From an uncultured Chitinophagaceae bacterium (GTDB lineage: Bacteria > Bacteroidota > Bacteroidia > Chitinophagales > Chitinophagaceae), in contig CALESY010000003.1 in NCBI GenBank assembly GCA_937919945.1, positions 1 to 42,472 on the forward strand: a DNA stretch of 42,472 bases, given 5' to 3'. A model generated the notes under the pieces. That model did not search any database. It was not told the DNA's origin and saw nothing but the letters and a program-made list of their open reading frames with translations. Both the position numbers and the translations under genes were made by a program. This document shows positions 33,442 through 41,884 of the stretch, in pieces (the first letter of the stretch is position 1; every line of letters begins with the position of its first letter).

Positions 33442-34320
33442 CTACTCTCTCTGCAACTTAGTAATAGCAAGTATTTCACCATCTACTACAAGCCTGCATA
33501 TATACATACCTTGCGGCAGAGAGCGCGCATCTATGCGGGTACTAGTAGCAGTAGCAGGTAGGTGGTAAGTAGCAATAGCTTTACCTGTAATATCGGACAA
33601 TAATAGTTGTGCTTTTTTGCCTGTTGTTTGTTGTATGGTAAGATAATCTGCTACAGGATTGGGGCTGATAATAAGAGCCGATTGTGTTACATTATTGATG
33701 CTTGATGTATGCAGTGTATTGCAATTACCCACTCCCGGATTTTTAAAAGACCATCCATTGGCAGTATCCTCATAGCACCTGAATGATATACCATATTCAA
33801 GTACAAATGCTCCTGTCATCATGAGTAATGGTGTACCTACAAAACCAATATTCAATATTGCTGTGTATCTATTACTAAAAACAAGAAACGGAAGTGTACG
33901 ACCGTTAATAATGGTATCGCCTTTTCTCGTTACAATAAAGCTTGCACTGTCGCCATAGAAAACACCACCCATTCTTCCACCGGCGATCATTTGTGCATCC
34001 CCTACGTTTTTCTCAAAATCGCAAATCAATTGCCATTTTGTATTTGGTTTAGTACTATGTGCGTACATCTTCAGGCTATCGCGGTAAGCATAAATTGTAT
34101 CTTGTGGATTATTATCCAGCACAAGTATCTTACAAAGCTTACCATCGTAGGTAGTGCCACCCTTACTTGTCATGTGTAGGGGGTAACGATAGCCAGGACC
34201 ATCATCATGTGTAGCATACGTCCATGTAGTACCCGTTGCAGCAAACTCGCCATAGGGTTGGGCGAATACATTAATAATTGAAGAGAATACTAATAGAATA
34301 GAAACAATAACAGGTTTCAT
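33442..34320 (-). CDS. Secreted protein with T9SS type A sorting domain
   Basis: A 292-residue protein with a signal peptide (MKPVIVSILLVFSSIINVFAQ region). A beta-rich central region of about 190 residues follows, with no recognised enzyme motif. The C-terminal type A sorting domain is clear (ISPNPVADYLTIQQ; LLLSDITGKAIATYHL; LPQGMYICRLVVDG) and should direct T9SS export. Single gene; function unknown. Confidence 0.85.
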   Translation of the reverse strand: MKPVIVSILLVFSSIINVFAQPYGEFAATGTTWTYATHDDGPGYRYPLHMTSKGGTTYDGKLCKILVLDNNPQDTIYAYRDSLKMYAHSTKPNTKWQLICDFEKNVGDAQMIAGGRMGGVFYGDSASFIVTRKGDTIINGRTLPFLVFSNRYTAILNIGFVGTPLLMMTGAFVLEYGISFRCYEDTANGWSFKNPGVGNCNTLHTSSINNVTQSALIISPNPVADYLTIQQTTGKKAQLLLSDITGKAIATYHLPATATSTRIDARSLPQGMYICRLVVDGEILAITKLQRE

Positions 34321-34477
34321 AATAGGTATGTTTTAGTCATCTAAAGATATATAGTATGACGATGCGCTGAGCAGCTTTGTTAGTATTTTAATATACATTT
34401 CATATCGACAAACCTCTATTATCACATCCCTAACCGTATAAAGAGATATGGCAGGGGTATTTTCGTATTTTAGCACC

Positions 34478-35179
34478 ATGAGTAAGGGCATACTATACCT
34501 GATACCGATACCCATAGCAGAGGGTGCGCTGCATACGCTGCCTGCCGAGGTATATACACATACCGCTACGTTGCAATACTATTTTGCAGAAAACACACGC
34601 ACAGCAAGACGTTTCCTCAAATCGCTTCACAAAGATTTGGTGATAGACGATATGCACTTCTCTGAAATAGATAAACATAATGGTGCAGACACCACATTGC
34701 TTAAAAAATGGCTGAATGAGGGTAAACAGGTAGGCGTAATGAGCGAGGCTGGCTGCCCCGGTATTGCCGACCCCGGTGCGGTGCTGGCAGGTGTAGCGCA
34801 CAACATAGGTGCTACTGTAATACCACTAACAGGACCATCGTCTATAATACTATCGCTCATGGCATCGGGGCTCAACGGACAATCATTTGCTTTTAACGGC
34901 TATCTGCCTATTAAAGAACCTGCACGTAGCCAACAACTAAAGGCATTAGAAGCCGCATCAAAGAAAGATAATCAGACACAAATATTCATAGAAACCCCTT
35001 ATCGCAACAATCAATTCCTCGATGAGCTATTGAAACAATGTCAAAACAACACAAAGTTGTGTATCGCAGTCAATGTAACTGGTACAGATAGTTTTATCAA
35101 AACAAAAAACATTGCCGAATGGAAACAACAAAAGCCCGAACTTCCTAAAGCACCTGCCGTGTTTTTGCTGCTGGCTTAG
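34478..35179 (+). CDS. RsmI-like tetrapyrrole-methylase-fold SAM methyltransferase
   Basis: A 233-residue protein of the RsmI/tetrapyrrole methylase fold. It starts with GILYLIPIPIAEG and carries VGVMSEAGCPGIADPGAVL (the family's SEAG/D-AGxPxxxDPG motif) and VIPLTGPSSIILSLMASGLNGQSFAFNGYLP (GPS-A region). RsmI methylates the ribose of C1402 in 16S rRNA. This shorter Bacteroidota paralogue begins LIPIP rather than LVATPIGN, so the exact target is uncertain. The ATG at 34478 is preferred over one at 34448. Its stop overlaps the convergent gene by 4 bp. Confidence 0.85.
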   Translation: MSKGILYLIPIPIAEGALHTLPAEVYTHTATLQYYFAENTRTARRFLKSLHKDLVIDDMHFSEIDKHNGADTTLLKKWLNEGKQVGVMSEAGCPGIADPGAVLAGVAHNIGATVIPLTGPSSIILSLMASGLNGQSFAFNGYLPIKEPARSQQLKALEAASKKDNQTQIFIETPYRNNQFLDELLKQCQNNTKLCIAVNVTGTDSFIKTKNIAEWKQQKPELPKAPAVFLLLA

Positions 35180-35577
35180 TAGATGGCGTTTTCTACTTTC
35201 TCTATCCTGTCCACCACATACTGCCCTTTCTCTGCGTTTTGTTTATTGTAGTTCTCGCCACGCCAAGGCAGGGTTTTACGGTATTGTATATAGTGCAGCC
35301 TTACAATCTTGCCCAAACAGTTTTCAAGGCTGTCTGCTATTTGCGGGTCATCCACGCTAAAGTAATAGTATTGAGAATTGATAGCTGCCCCACGTTGGCC
35401 AAAACCTAACTGTATCATTTCGCCCTCGTAGGTTTTGAAAATATTGCCCTTACGGGAGAATTTTTGCAATACACCTTCTCTGCTACCCTCGCTATATGGA
35501 TTGTAGTAAAACCAATAGATATATCCTGTACCTACAAGTAGTATGACCAATATGGAAATAAAGGTAATCTTGCGCAT
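35176..35577 (-). CDS. Membrane-anchored hypothetical protein
   Basis: A 133-residue protein with a single N-terminal hydrophobic segment (ITFISILVILLVGTGYIYWFYY), either an uncleaved anchor or a signal peptide. A small beta-rich domain follows (GVLQKFSRKGNIFKTYEGEMIQLGFG; IVRLHYIQYRKTLPWRGENY). No catalytic motif is seen. Similar proteins occur widely in Bacteroidota; the function is unknown. Confidence 0.78.
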   Translation of the reverse strand: MRKITFISILVILLVGTGYIYWFYYNPYSEGSREGVLQKFSRKGNIFKTYEGEMIQLGFGQRGAAINSQYYYFSVDDPQIADSLENCLGKIVRLHYIQYRKTLPWRGENYNKQNAEKGQYVVDRIEKVENAIY

Positions 35578-35629
35578 TGTATCTGTTTAGCTTAAAATTA
35601 GTAAAAACATGCTGTACACTGTATGATAT

Positions 35630-36766
35630 TTATCTTACTTTCCTTCCTTTCCATTTATATACACCTGCAAAACCTAACAAACCTGCAACTACAATATATA
35701 GTATATGCAACGGTTGCATCAACGGAAAATACAGCAGATCCTTCCGCTTATTAAAAAACCTTGCTACAGGCAGCAGGTAAAATATTTCCACCTCTGTTTT
35801 CAATAATAGCATAGCAACAAATAGCAACAGGCAATGTGCATTAAATATACTTGCTATGCCTACTGCTAACAACAATACATTGTACAGATATACCAGCATC
35901 AGGATAGCAGTTAGTTTTATATCATCATACTTGCCAGACTTGGAAGCCCACCTAATACGTTGTTGCAGAAAACTACCCCAATCGGGCTGGGGTGCGGTTT
36001 TTACAATTGCAGCTTCATTTTTCAGATAACTGATACGCGTAGGGTATGCGTAGCGCATCTTCATCATCAGCAGATAATCGTCGCCGGATGCCAGATGGTC
36101 TATACCGTTATAGCCATCTACAGCTTGGTAGGCAGCTTTTGTAAATGCAAGATTTGCACCATTGCTCATATTACCCAGCCCCAGCTTGTGCGATGCGGCT
36201 GTTATACCCTGCATACTCATAAAGTCGATCGACTGAAGTAATTGTACTACGCTACCATTGTTTGTAAAATCAACAGGGGCTACAATCATTACAGGTTTAT
36301 CTCTTTCGTACAATGCTGCTATGTTTTTAAGCCATTTTTTGCCAGCTATACAATCTGCATCGGTGGTTATTATCAATTCGCCCTTAGCGGCTGCAATACC
36401 TAACGACAAGGCTTTCTTTTTATAAGCAATGGTAGCATCCATAACATGCCCTGCTAATTGCATACAGCGTATGTTGGCTTGTTTGTATTTTCTTACTACC
36501 TCTACCGTATTGTCTGTAGAATGGTCGTCAATAACAATTACTTCATAGCGGCTTGCGGGATAATCCTGTGCAAGTATGGCATCTATACACTTACCAACAT
36601 TATCTTCTTCGTTGCGAGCAGGTATGATAATGCTGATATGCGTTTGTGGTTGTGCATCATCACTATTAAACACAGCTTGCTCTTGCCAGCCCTTACGGTA
36701 TAGCAGCATCAGCGTAGCATACAGCAAAGACAGGATGGACGATATGATGATTACCGTCCACATCAT
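35630..36766 (-). CDS. Membrane glycosyltransferase, family 2
   Basis: A 378-residue processive-type GT2 enzyme. An N-terminal membrane helix (residues 1-22) is followed by the GT-A domain: ISIIIPARNEEDNVGKCIDAIL, VIDDHSTDNT, TTDADC (DxD-like, metal/nucleotide-sugar binding), GASGDDYL-type region (HLASGDDYLLMMKMRY) and QQRIRWASKSGKYDD, the Q-x-x-R-W acceptor motif. Three or more C-terminal hydrophobic segments complete it. It should polymerise or transfer sugar onto a lipid or polysaccharide at the inner membrane. It overlaps the upstream hydrolase gene by 4 bp (ATGA), so they form an operon. Confidence 0.87.
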   Translation of the reverse strand: MMWTVIIISSILSLLYATLMLLYRKGWQEQAVFNSDDAQPQTHISIIIPARNEEDNVGKCIDAILAQDYPASRYEVIVIDDHSTDNTVEVVRKYKQANIRCMQLAGHVMDATIAYKKKALSLGIAAAKGELIITTDADCIAGKKWLKNIAALYERDKPVMIVAPVDFTNNGSVVQLLQSIDFMSMQGITAASHKLGLGNMSNGANLAFTKAAYQAVDGYNGIDHLASGDDYLLMMKMRYAYPTRISYLKNEAAIVKTAPQPDWGSFLQQRIRWASKSGKYDDIKLTAILMLVYLYNVLLLAVGIASIFNAHCLLLFVAMLLLKTEVEIFYLLPVARFFNKRKDLLYFPLMQPLHILYIVVAGLLGFAGVYKWKGRKVR

Positions 36767-37581
36767 CCCTTTAGCGATTTGGCTATTACAGGCAGTGTGT
36801 CTGTATCTATCAATGCATGTCCTTTATCCAATATATAGAGATTGATGTGTGCGTGGTTGAGTGTTGCTTTAAACTGTTCTGCCAGCGATACGGGTATTAT
36901 CCTGTCATGCTTACCCATATAAACACAAACATGGATGGAATGTTGGCTGAATATCTTACGCAGCTTTTTATAATCGGGTAATAGCAAAGACATACAAGGC
37001 CATACTTTCAGTAAAAAAAAGCGTTCTTCTTCTCCGTTAAGGTATTGCATAGCAAATTTGTGTCGCGATGCATCTATCAGTTTTCGCCGTTTTGCCCAGT
37101 TAACCACAGGCATATACCTGTTTGGCGACGACAAGAAACTACGAAACAAATACCTGCCTGGTGTGGTGCGTGTTACAAAGTAATAGAACGTATTAAATGT
37201 AAGTCCGTCTGATGCCAAGAGAATAATATCAGATACAAGATCGGGCATCAACTCTGCAATCTTCAGGCATACCCTACCACCCATGCTATACCCCATCAGC
37301 GATACTTGTGTACAATCGTGCAGCAGTGTTAGCTCTTTTACCAAAGCCAACAAGTGATGGTTATCCAGATGCACATGTGCTGACCAATTGCTTTTGCCAT
37401 GATGCGGTAAATCTATACTAACAATCGTATAGTCTGGCAGATAATCTGCAAATGGCATAAACATGGCAGCATCATTGCCATACCCATGAAATGCGAGCAA
37501 TAGCTTACTACCATTTCCAGCCTGTAAGTAATGCAGGTTTTCCGTACCCAGATTGATATATGCAGAATGTATATCCGACAT
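36763..37581 (-). CDS. Alpha/beta hydrolase
   Basis: A 272-residue hydrolase. LLLAFHGYGNDAAMF carries the oxyanion HG motif, LMGYSMGGRVCLKIAEL the nucleophile Ser elbow, VYMGKHDRIIPV the acidic residue and LDKGHALID the catalytic His. The ATG at 37581 (MSDIHSAYINLG) is preferred over a GTG at 37614; a perfect TAnnTTTG element lies between them. It is translationally coupled to the glycosyltransferase. The substrate is unknown. Confidence 0.85.
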   Translation of the reverse strand: MSDIHSAYINLGTENLHYLQAGNGSKLLLAFHGYGNDAAMFMPFADYLPDYTIVSIDLPHHGKSNWSAHVHLDNHHLLALVKELTLLHDCTQVSLMGYSMGGRVCLKIAELMPDLVSDIILLASDGLTFNTFYYFVTRTTPGRYLFRSFLSSPNRYMPVVNWAKRRKLIDASRHKFAMQYLNGEEERFFLLKVWPCMSLLLPDYKKLRKIFSQHSIHVCVYMGKHDRIIPVSLAEQFKATLNHAHINLYILDKGHALIDTDTLPVIAKSLKG

Positions 37582-37592
37582 TGTATAACTGT

Positions 37593-37600
37593 CAAAAATA
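37593..37600 (-). promoter_or_regulatory. Candidate -7 element (TATTTTTG) for the hydrolase/glycosyltransferase pair
   Basis: Perfect TAnnTTTG on the minus strand, 11 bp before the ATG at 37581. No strong -33 element. It supports the shorter start. Confidence 0.4.
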
Positions 37601-37681
37601 ATCAAAGGATACACTTATTTAACATAGTATTTTACACCATACCCCGATAATTAATAGTAAATTTATATAAACGACGATGTT

Positions 37682-39463
37682 ATGGAAGCACAAGCCAAGA
37701 CAGTACTTACAGGCGGGGCATTTCTCATCCAGCCATCAGATGCCGCCAACACGTTTACACCTGAAGATTTCAGCGAGGAGCAAAAACTGATAGAACAAAC
37801 CTGCAACGAATTTCTGGATAAAGAAGTAATACCGCACCTGCTGGAAATAGACAAACAACAAGAGGGGTTGATGCCATCTTTGTTGGATAAAGCAGGCGAA
37901 TTGGGGCTGTTAGGAGCTGCTTTCCCTGAAAAGTATGGCGGGTTGGGCGAAGACTTTGTTACTGCTACTCTTATAAATGAAGCTTTGGGCGGCGGACATT
38001 CCTTTGCGGTTGCTATGGCTGCACATAATGGTATCGGTTCATTGCCCATACTTTATTTTGGTACAGAGTCACAGAAACAAAAATATATACCGAAGCTGGC
38101 AACAGCCCAAATGAAAGGGGCATATGCACTTACAGAACCTAATTCAGGCTCAGACGCTTTAGGGGCAAGAACTACCGCAACCCTCACCCCCGATGGCAAG
38201 CACTACCTGATAAACGGGCAGAAGATATGGATAACCAATGCAGGCTTTGCAGATGTATTCACCGTATTTGCCAAAGTAGATGGAGATAAGTTTACCGCTT
38301 TTATTGTTGATAGAAATACAGAGGGTTTGAGCTTTGGTGAGGAAGAACACAAGATGGGTATTAAAGGCTCCAGCACTCGTCAATTGTTTTTTGAAAACTG
38401 TAAAGTACCTGTTGACAATGTATTGGGTGAAATAGGCAGAGGGCATATCATAGCGTTTAACATCCTGAATATAGGCAGGCTGAAACTATGTGCTGCCGCA
38501 TTGGGCGGTGCTAAACGCTCCATGAACACATCTATTGCCTACGCTACCACACGCGAGCAGTTTAAAACACCCATCGCACAATTTGGTGCTATACAACACA
38601 AGCTGGCTGAGATGGCTATTAAAACATTTGCTACCGATGCTGCACTATACCGTACTGCCAAATGGATAGCCGATAAAGAACACGAACTGGCAGCAGCAGG
38701 TAAACCCGATAGCGAAACACTACTGGGTGCAGCCGAAGAATATGCCATAGAATGTGCCATGCTGAAAGTAATAGGCTCTGAAACGCTGGACTATATTGTA
38801 GATGAGGGTGTGCAGATACATGGTGGCAATGGCTTTTCTGATGAGTATAATATATCGCGCGCGTACAGAGATAGCCGTATCAACAGAATATTTGAGGGCA
38901 CGAATGAAATAAATAGGCTGCTAACATTGGATATGTACCTGAAACGTGCCATGAAAGGACGCATCAACCTGATGGCACCTGCTATGGCTATACAGAAAGA
39001 ACTGATGGGCATACCTGAATTTGGTGAAGATGATACCCCATTTGCAGCAGAACTGAAAGCGATTGCCAACTTCAAAAAAGCTGCTTTGATGTCTGCAGGT
39101 GCAGCCGTGCAAAAACTGATGATGAAGATAGAGCAGGAACAGGAAGTGCTTATGTACCTTGCTGATATGGTCATGGATACTTTTCTTGCCGAAAGTGCTT
39201 TGCTACGTGCTATGAAGATGCACGCAAGGAACCACGAACATGCCAACTATGCTATAGATGCTGTAAGGGTATTGATAGGCGATACAGCAGATAAAGTAAA
39301 CCATGCAGGCAAAAACGCAGTGAATGCTTTTGCAGATGGTGATGAACTGCGGATGATGTTATTGGGATTAAAACGATTTACCAAAACCAATAGCTTCAAC
39401 ACCAAACAGGCAAGGCGTGGCATAGCTGCAAAAATGGTAGAAAAACAACGTTATTTCTTTTGA
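37682..39463 (+). CDS. Acyl-CoA dehydrogenase with long C-terminal domain
   Basis: A 593-residue flavoenzyme. Residues about 30-420 are a full acyl-CoA dehydrogenase: YALTEPNSGSDA (148-159), IWITNAGFADVFTVFAK, and the catalytic base Glu405 in IFEGTNEINRLL. The extra about 170 C-terminal residues are helical, as in VLCAD/ACAD9-type long forms that act on longer acyl chains and can associate with membranes. The first step of fatty acid beta-oxidation is the probable role; chain-length preference is inferred from architecture. It has its own downstream terminator. Confidence 0.9.
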   Translation: MEAQAKTVLTGGAFLIQPSDAANTFTPEDFSEEQKLIEQTCNEFLDKEVIPHLLEIDKQQEGLMPSLLDKAGELGLLGAAFPEKYGGLGEDFVTATLINEALGGGHSFAVAMAAHNGIGSLPILYFGTESQKQKYIPKLATAQMKGAYALTEPNSGSDALGARTTATLTPDGKHYLINGQKIWITNAGFADVFTVFAKVDGDKFTAFIVDRNTEGLSFGEEEHKMGIKGSSTRQLFFENCKVPVDNVLGEIGRGHIIAFNILNIGRLKLCAAALGGAKRSMNTSIAYATTREQFKTPIAQFGAIQHKLAEMAIKTFATDAALYRTAKWIADKEHELAAAGKPDSETLLGAAEEYAIECAMLKVIGSETLDYIVDEGVQIHGGNGFSDEYNISRAYRDSRINRIFEGTNEINRLLTLDMYLKRAMKGRINLMAPAMAIQKELMGIPEFGEDDTPFAAELKAIANFKKAALMSAGAAVQKLMMKIEQEQEVLMYLADMVMDTFLAESALLRAMKMHARNHEHANYAIDAVRVLIGDTADKVNHAGKNAVNAFADGDELRMMLLGLKRFTKTNSFNTKQARRGIAAKMVEKQRYFF

Positions 39464-39500
39464 CATAAAAAGACTTTCATTCAAAAACTGTTTTAAATTA

Positions 39501-39533
39501 GTCCTGCATATTTGCGGGACTATTTATTTTATT
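39501..39533 (+). terminator. Rho-independent terminator after the long acyl-CoA dehydrogenase
   Basis: GTCCTGCA (39501-39508) pairs with TGCGGGAC (39513-39520), an 8-bp stem with one G-T pair and a TATT loop, followed by TATTTATTTTATT. It lies 37 bp after the stop and just before the HerA-like gene. Confidence 0.75.
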
Positions 39534-39540
39534 GGTACTT

Positions 39541-41100
39541 ATGGCAGACAAACAGCAATTCATTACAGACATCAACAGTGGTTATACTTTCAAAGGCACA
39601 TCTATACTATTAGGTAAAGCTATGCTGGATGGAGAACTTGTACCCGAAGCCACAGTTGCAGCACCATTGAAAACTATGAATCGCCACGGGCTGATAAGCG
39701 GCGCAACAGGTACCGGTAAAACCAAAACACTGCAAGTATTGGCAGAAAGCCTGAGCGATGCCAGTGTGCCCGTATTGCTTATGGATATTAAAGGTGACCT
39801 GAGTGGTATTGCCGCACAAGGTGCACCCAATGATAAAATAAATGACCGGGTGCAACGTATGGGCATCACCTACACACCATCTGCTTATCCTGTAGAATTA
39901 TTATCGCTGAGTAACGAGCCTGGTGTAAGGTTGCGTGCAACAGTTACTGAATTTGGACCTGTATTATTATCAAAAATACTGGGGCTAAACAGTACACAGG
40001 AAAGTATATTGTCTATGCTTTTCAAATACTGTGACGATAACGAAATGCCTTTGCTCGATTTGAAAGACCTGCAAAAAACATTGCAATGGGCTGCCAATGA
40101 AGGTAAGGATGAATTGAGTGAAGCATACGGTAATATATCGCCCGCATCGGTTGGTACTATCATGCGGAAAGTAATAGAGCTGCAACAACAAGGTGCGGAT
40201 GTATTCTTCGGCGAAAAATCGTTTGATGTGGACGACCTGATGCGTATTAGTGATGATGGCAGAGGTATGATAAGCATCGTACGTGTTACCGACCTGCAAG
40301 ACCGCCCCAAACTGTTCTCTACCTTTATGCTGCAACTCTTATCAGAATTGTATGCATCACTACCAGAAGCGGGTGACCTTGACCAACCTAAGCTGGTGAT
40401 GTTTATTGACGAGGCGCATCTGATATTTTCTGATGCCAACGAAGTGCTGATAAATCAATTAGAAACCGTCATTAAACTGATACGTTCAAAAGGCGTGGGT
40501 ATATTTTTCTGTACACAAAACCCGCAGGACATAGCACCCGCAGTACTAAGCCAGCTTGGCTTGAAAATACAACACGCGCTACGTGCTTTTACCGCTAACG
40601 ACCGTAAAGACATAAAACTGGCTGCCGCCAACTACCCAGATAGTACATACTACCAAACAGAAGACCTGATAACACAATTAGGTATTGGTGAGGCACTGAT
40701 AACACTGCTGAATGAAAAGGGCATCCCTACTCCACTCGTAGCTACCATGTTATGCCCACCACGCAGCCGTATGGATATACTGACGGAACAAGAGATTACT
40801 AACCTTGTAAACAAATCGGCATTAGTGCCTGACTACAACAAAACAGAAGACAGAGAAAGTGCTTACGAAATACTGACAAAGAAATTAACCGCAGCTAAAG
40901 AAGAAGCACAAGAGCAGGAAACAAACACCAAAACAAAAAACAAACAGGAAGAAGAAAAAAGCCTGGTTGAAACTATTACAGACAACCCCGTAGCCCGCAG
41001 CATGATGCGCACGGCGGGTAATATGTTGGTACGTGGCTTATTAGGCTCATTAGGCTTAGGTGGCACAACATCTCGCAGAAAGAAAAAGGGCTTCTTTTAA
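39541..41100 (+). CDS. HerA-like / DUF853 (YjgR-type) ATPase
   Basis: A 519-residue P-loop ATPase of the DUF853 branch of the HerA/FtsK superfamily. Walker A is GATGTGKT (54-61), with LLMDIKGDLSGIAAQG next. Walker B is LVMFIDEAHLIF (285-296). FFCTQNPQDIAPAVLSQLGLKIQHALRAFT carries the sensor Gln and a likely arginine finger. The tail is charged and disordered, then ends GLLGSLGLGG plus basic residues. The ATG at 39541 is used; the TTG at 39532 lies against the terminator. Such proteins are probably hexameric motors, but the substrate (DNA or protein) is not established. Confidence 0.87.
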   Translation: MADKQQFITDINSGYTFKGTSILLGKAMLDGELVPEATVAAPLKTMNRHGLISGATGTGKTKTLQVLAESLSDASVPVLLMDIKGDLSGIAAQGAPNDKINDRVQRMGITYTPSAYPVELLSLSNEPGVRLRATVTEFGPVLLSKILGLNSTQESILSMLFKYCDDNEMPLLDLKDLQKTLQWAANEGKDELSEAYGNISPASVGTIMRKVIELQQQGADVFFGEKSFDVDDLMRISDDGRGMISIVRVTDLQDRPKLFSTFMLQLLSELYASLPEAGDLDQPKLVMFIDEAHLIFSDANEVLINQLETVIKLIRSKGVGIFFCTQNPQDIAPAVLSQLGLKIQHALRAFTANDRKDIKLAAANYPDSTYYQTEDLITQLGIGEALITLLNEKGIPTPLVATMLCPPRSRMDILTEQEITNLVNKSALVPDYNKTEDRESAYEILTKKLTAAKEEAQEQETNTKTKNKQEEEKSLVETITDNPVARSMMRTAGNMLVRGLLGSLGLGGTTSRRKKKGFF

Positions 41101-41104
41101 ATAG

Positions 41105-41860
41105 TTACTCCTCACGCCATTCTTTGCCAGTGAGGTTCAGGAATACATCTTCCAGATTGGCTTCTTTTACCTGTTTGCTGCGTTTAAAGCCAGTAGCTAT
41201 CAGGTTGTCTATTAATGCATCGGGGGTATTGAGTGCTATGATAGTGCCGCTATCTACAATGGCTACCCTATCGCACAACACCTCTGCTTCATCCATATAG
41301 TGGGTGGTAATAACCACCGTAGCGCCACTATCACGCACTTGCTTTATCAGTTCCCACAAATTGCGCCTTGCTTGCGGGTCAAGCCCTGTTGTAGGTTCGT
41401 CCAAAAAGATGATAGCAGGCTCATTTATTAAAGTAGTAGCAATTGAAAAACGTTGTTTTTGCCCACCCGATAATTCTTTGAATTTGTTTTTTGCTTTATC
41501 ACGCAGGTTAACGGTATCGAGCAATGCGAACGCATCTACGGTTCTGTTGTACAAACCAGCAAACAGGTCTATGATTTGCAGCAGGTTCAAGTTGGGATAA
41601 TACCCTGCCGATTGTAGCTGCACGCCAATTATCTTTTTTATTTCGTTGGCATCTTTATCAAGGTTCAGCCCCTTTACCCATACTTCGCCCGATGTTTTTT
41701 CTCGCAGCGTTTCAATGATTTCGAGCGTGGTGGTTTTACCAGCACCGTTAGGGCCGAGCAAGCCGAATATCTCGCCTTCTTTCACTTCAAAACTAATACC
41801 TCTAACTGCGGTAAAATCACCGTATTTCTTAACCAGATTATTAACCCTGATGATGCTCAT
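41105..41860 (-). CDS. ABC transporter ATP-binding protein
   Basis: A 251-residue ABC ATPase of the multidrug/ABC-2 exporter type (CcmA-like). Walker A is GPNGAGKT (36-43), the signature LSGGQKQR (130-137), Walker B IIFLDEPTTGLD (150-161), and the H-loop is TTHYMDE. The ATG at 41860 is preferred over a TTG at 41869. No permease gene is adjacent: downstream is the convergent HerA gene, 4 bp away, and upstream is the RlmK-type gene. The membrane partner must be elsewhere. Confidence 0.92.
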   Translation of the reverse strand: MSIIRVNNLVKKYGDFTAVRGISFEVKEGEIFGLLGPNGAGKTTTLEIIETLREKTSGEVWVKGLNLDKDANEIKKIIGVQLQSAGYYPNLNLLQIIDLFAGLYNRTVDAFALLDTVNLRDKAKNKFKELSGGQKQRFSIATTLINEPAIIFLDEPTTGLDPQARRNLWELIKQVRDSGATVVITTHYMDEAEVLCDRVAIVDSGTIIALNTPDALIDNLIATGFKRSKQVKEANLEDVFLNLTGKEWREE

Positions 41861-41884
41861 AGACTGCAATTTACATAGTAAGCC

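Noticed and set aside
41105..41860. ABC exporter operon
   Set aside because: Only the ATPase is present; neither neighbour is a permease, so no transporter system can be claimed from this window.
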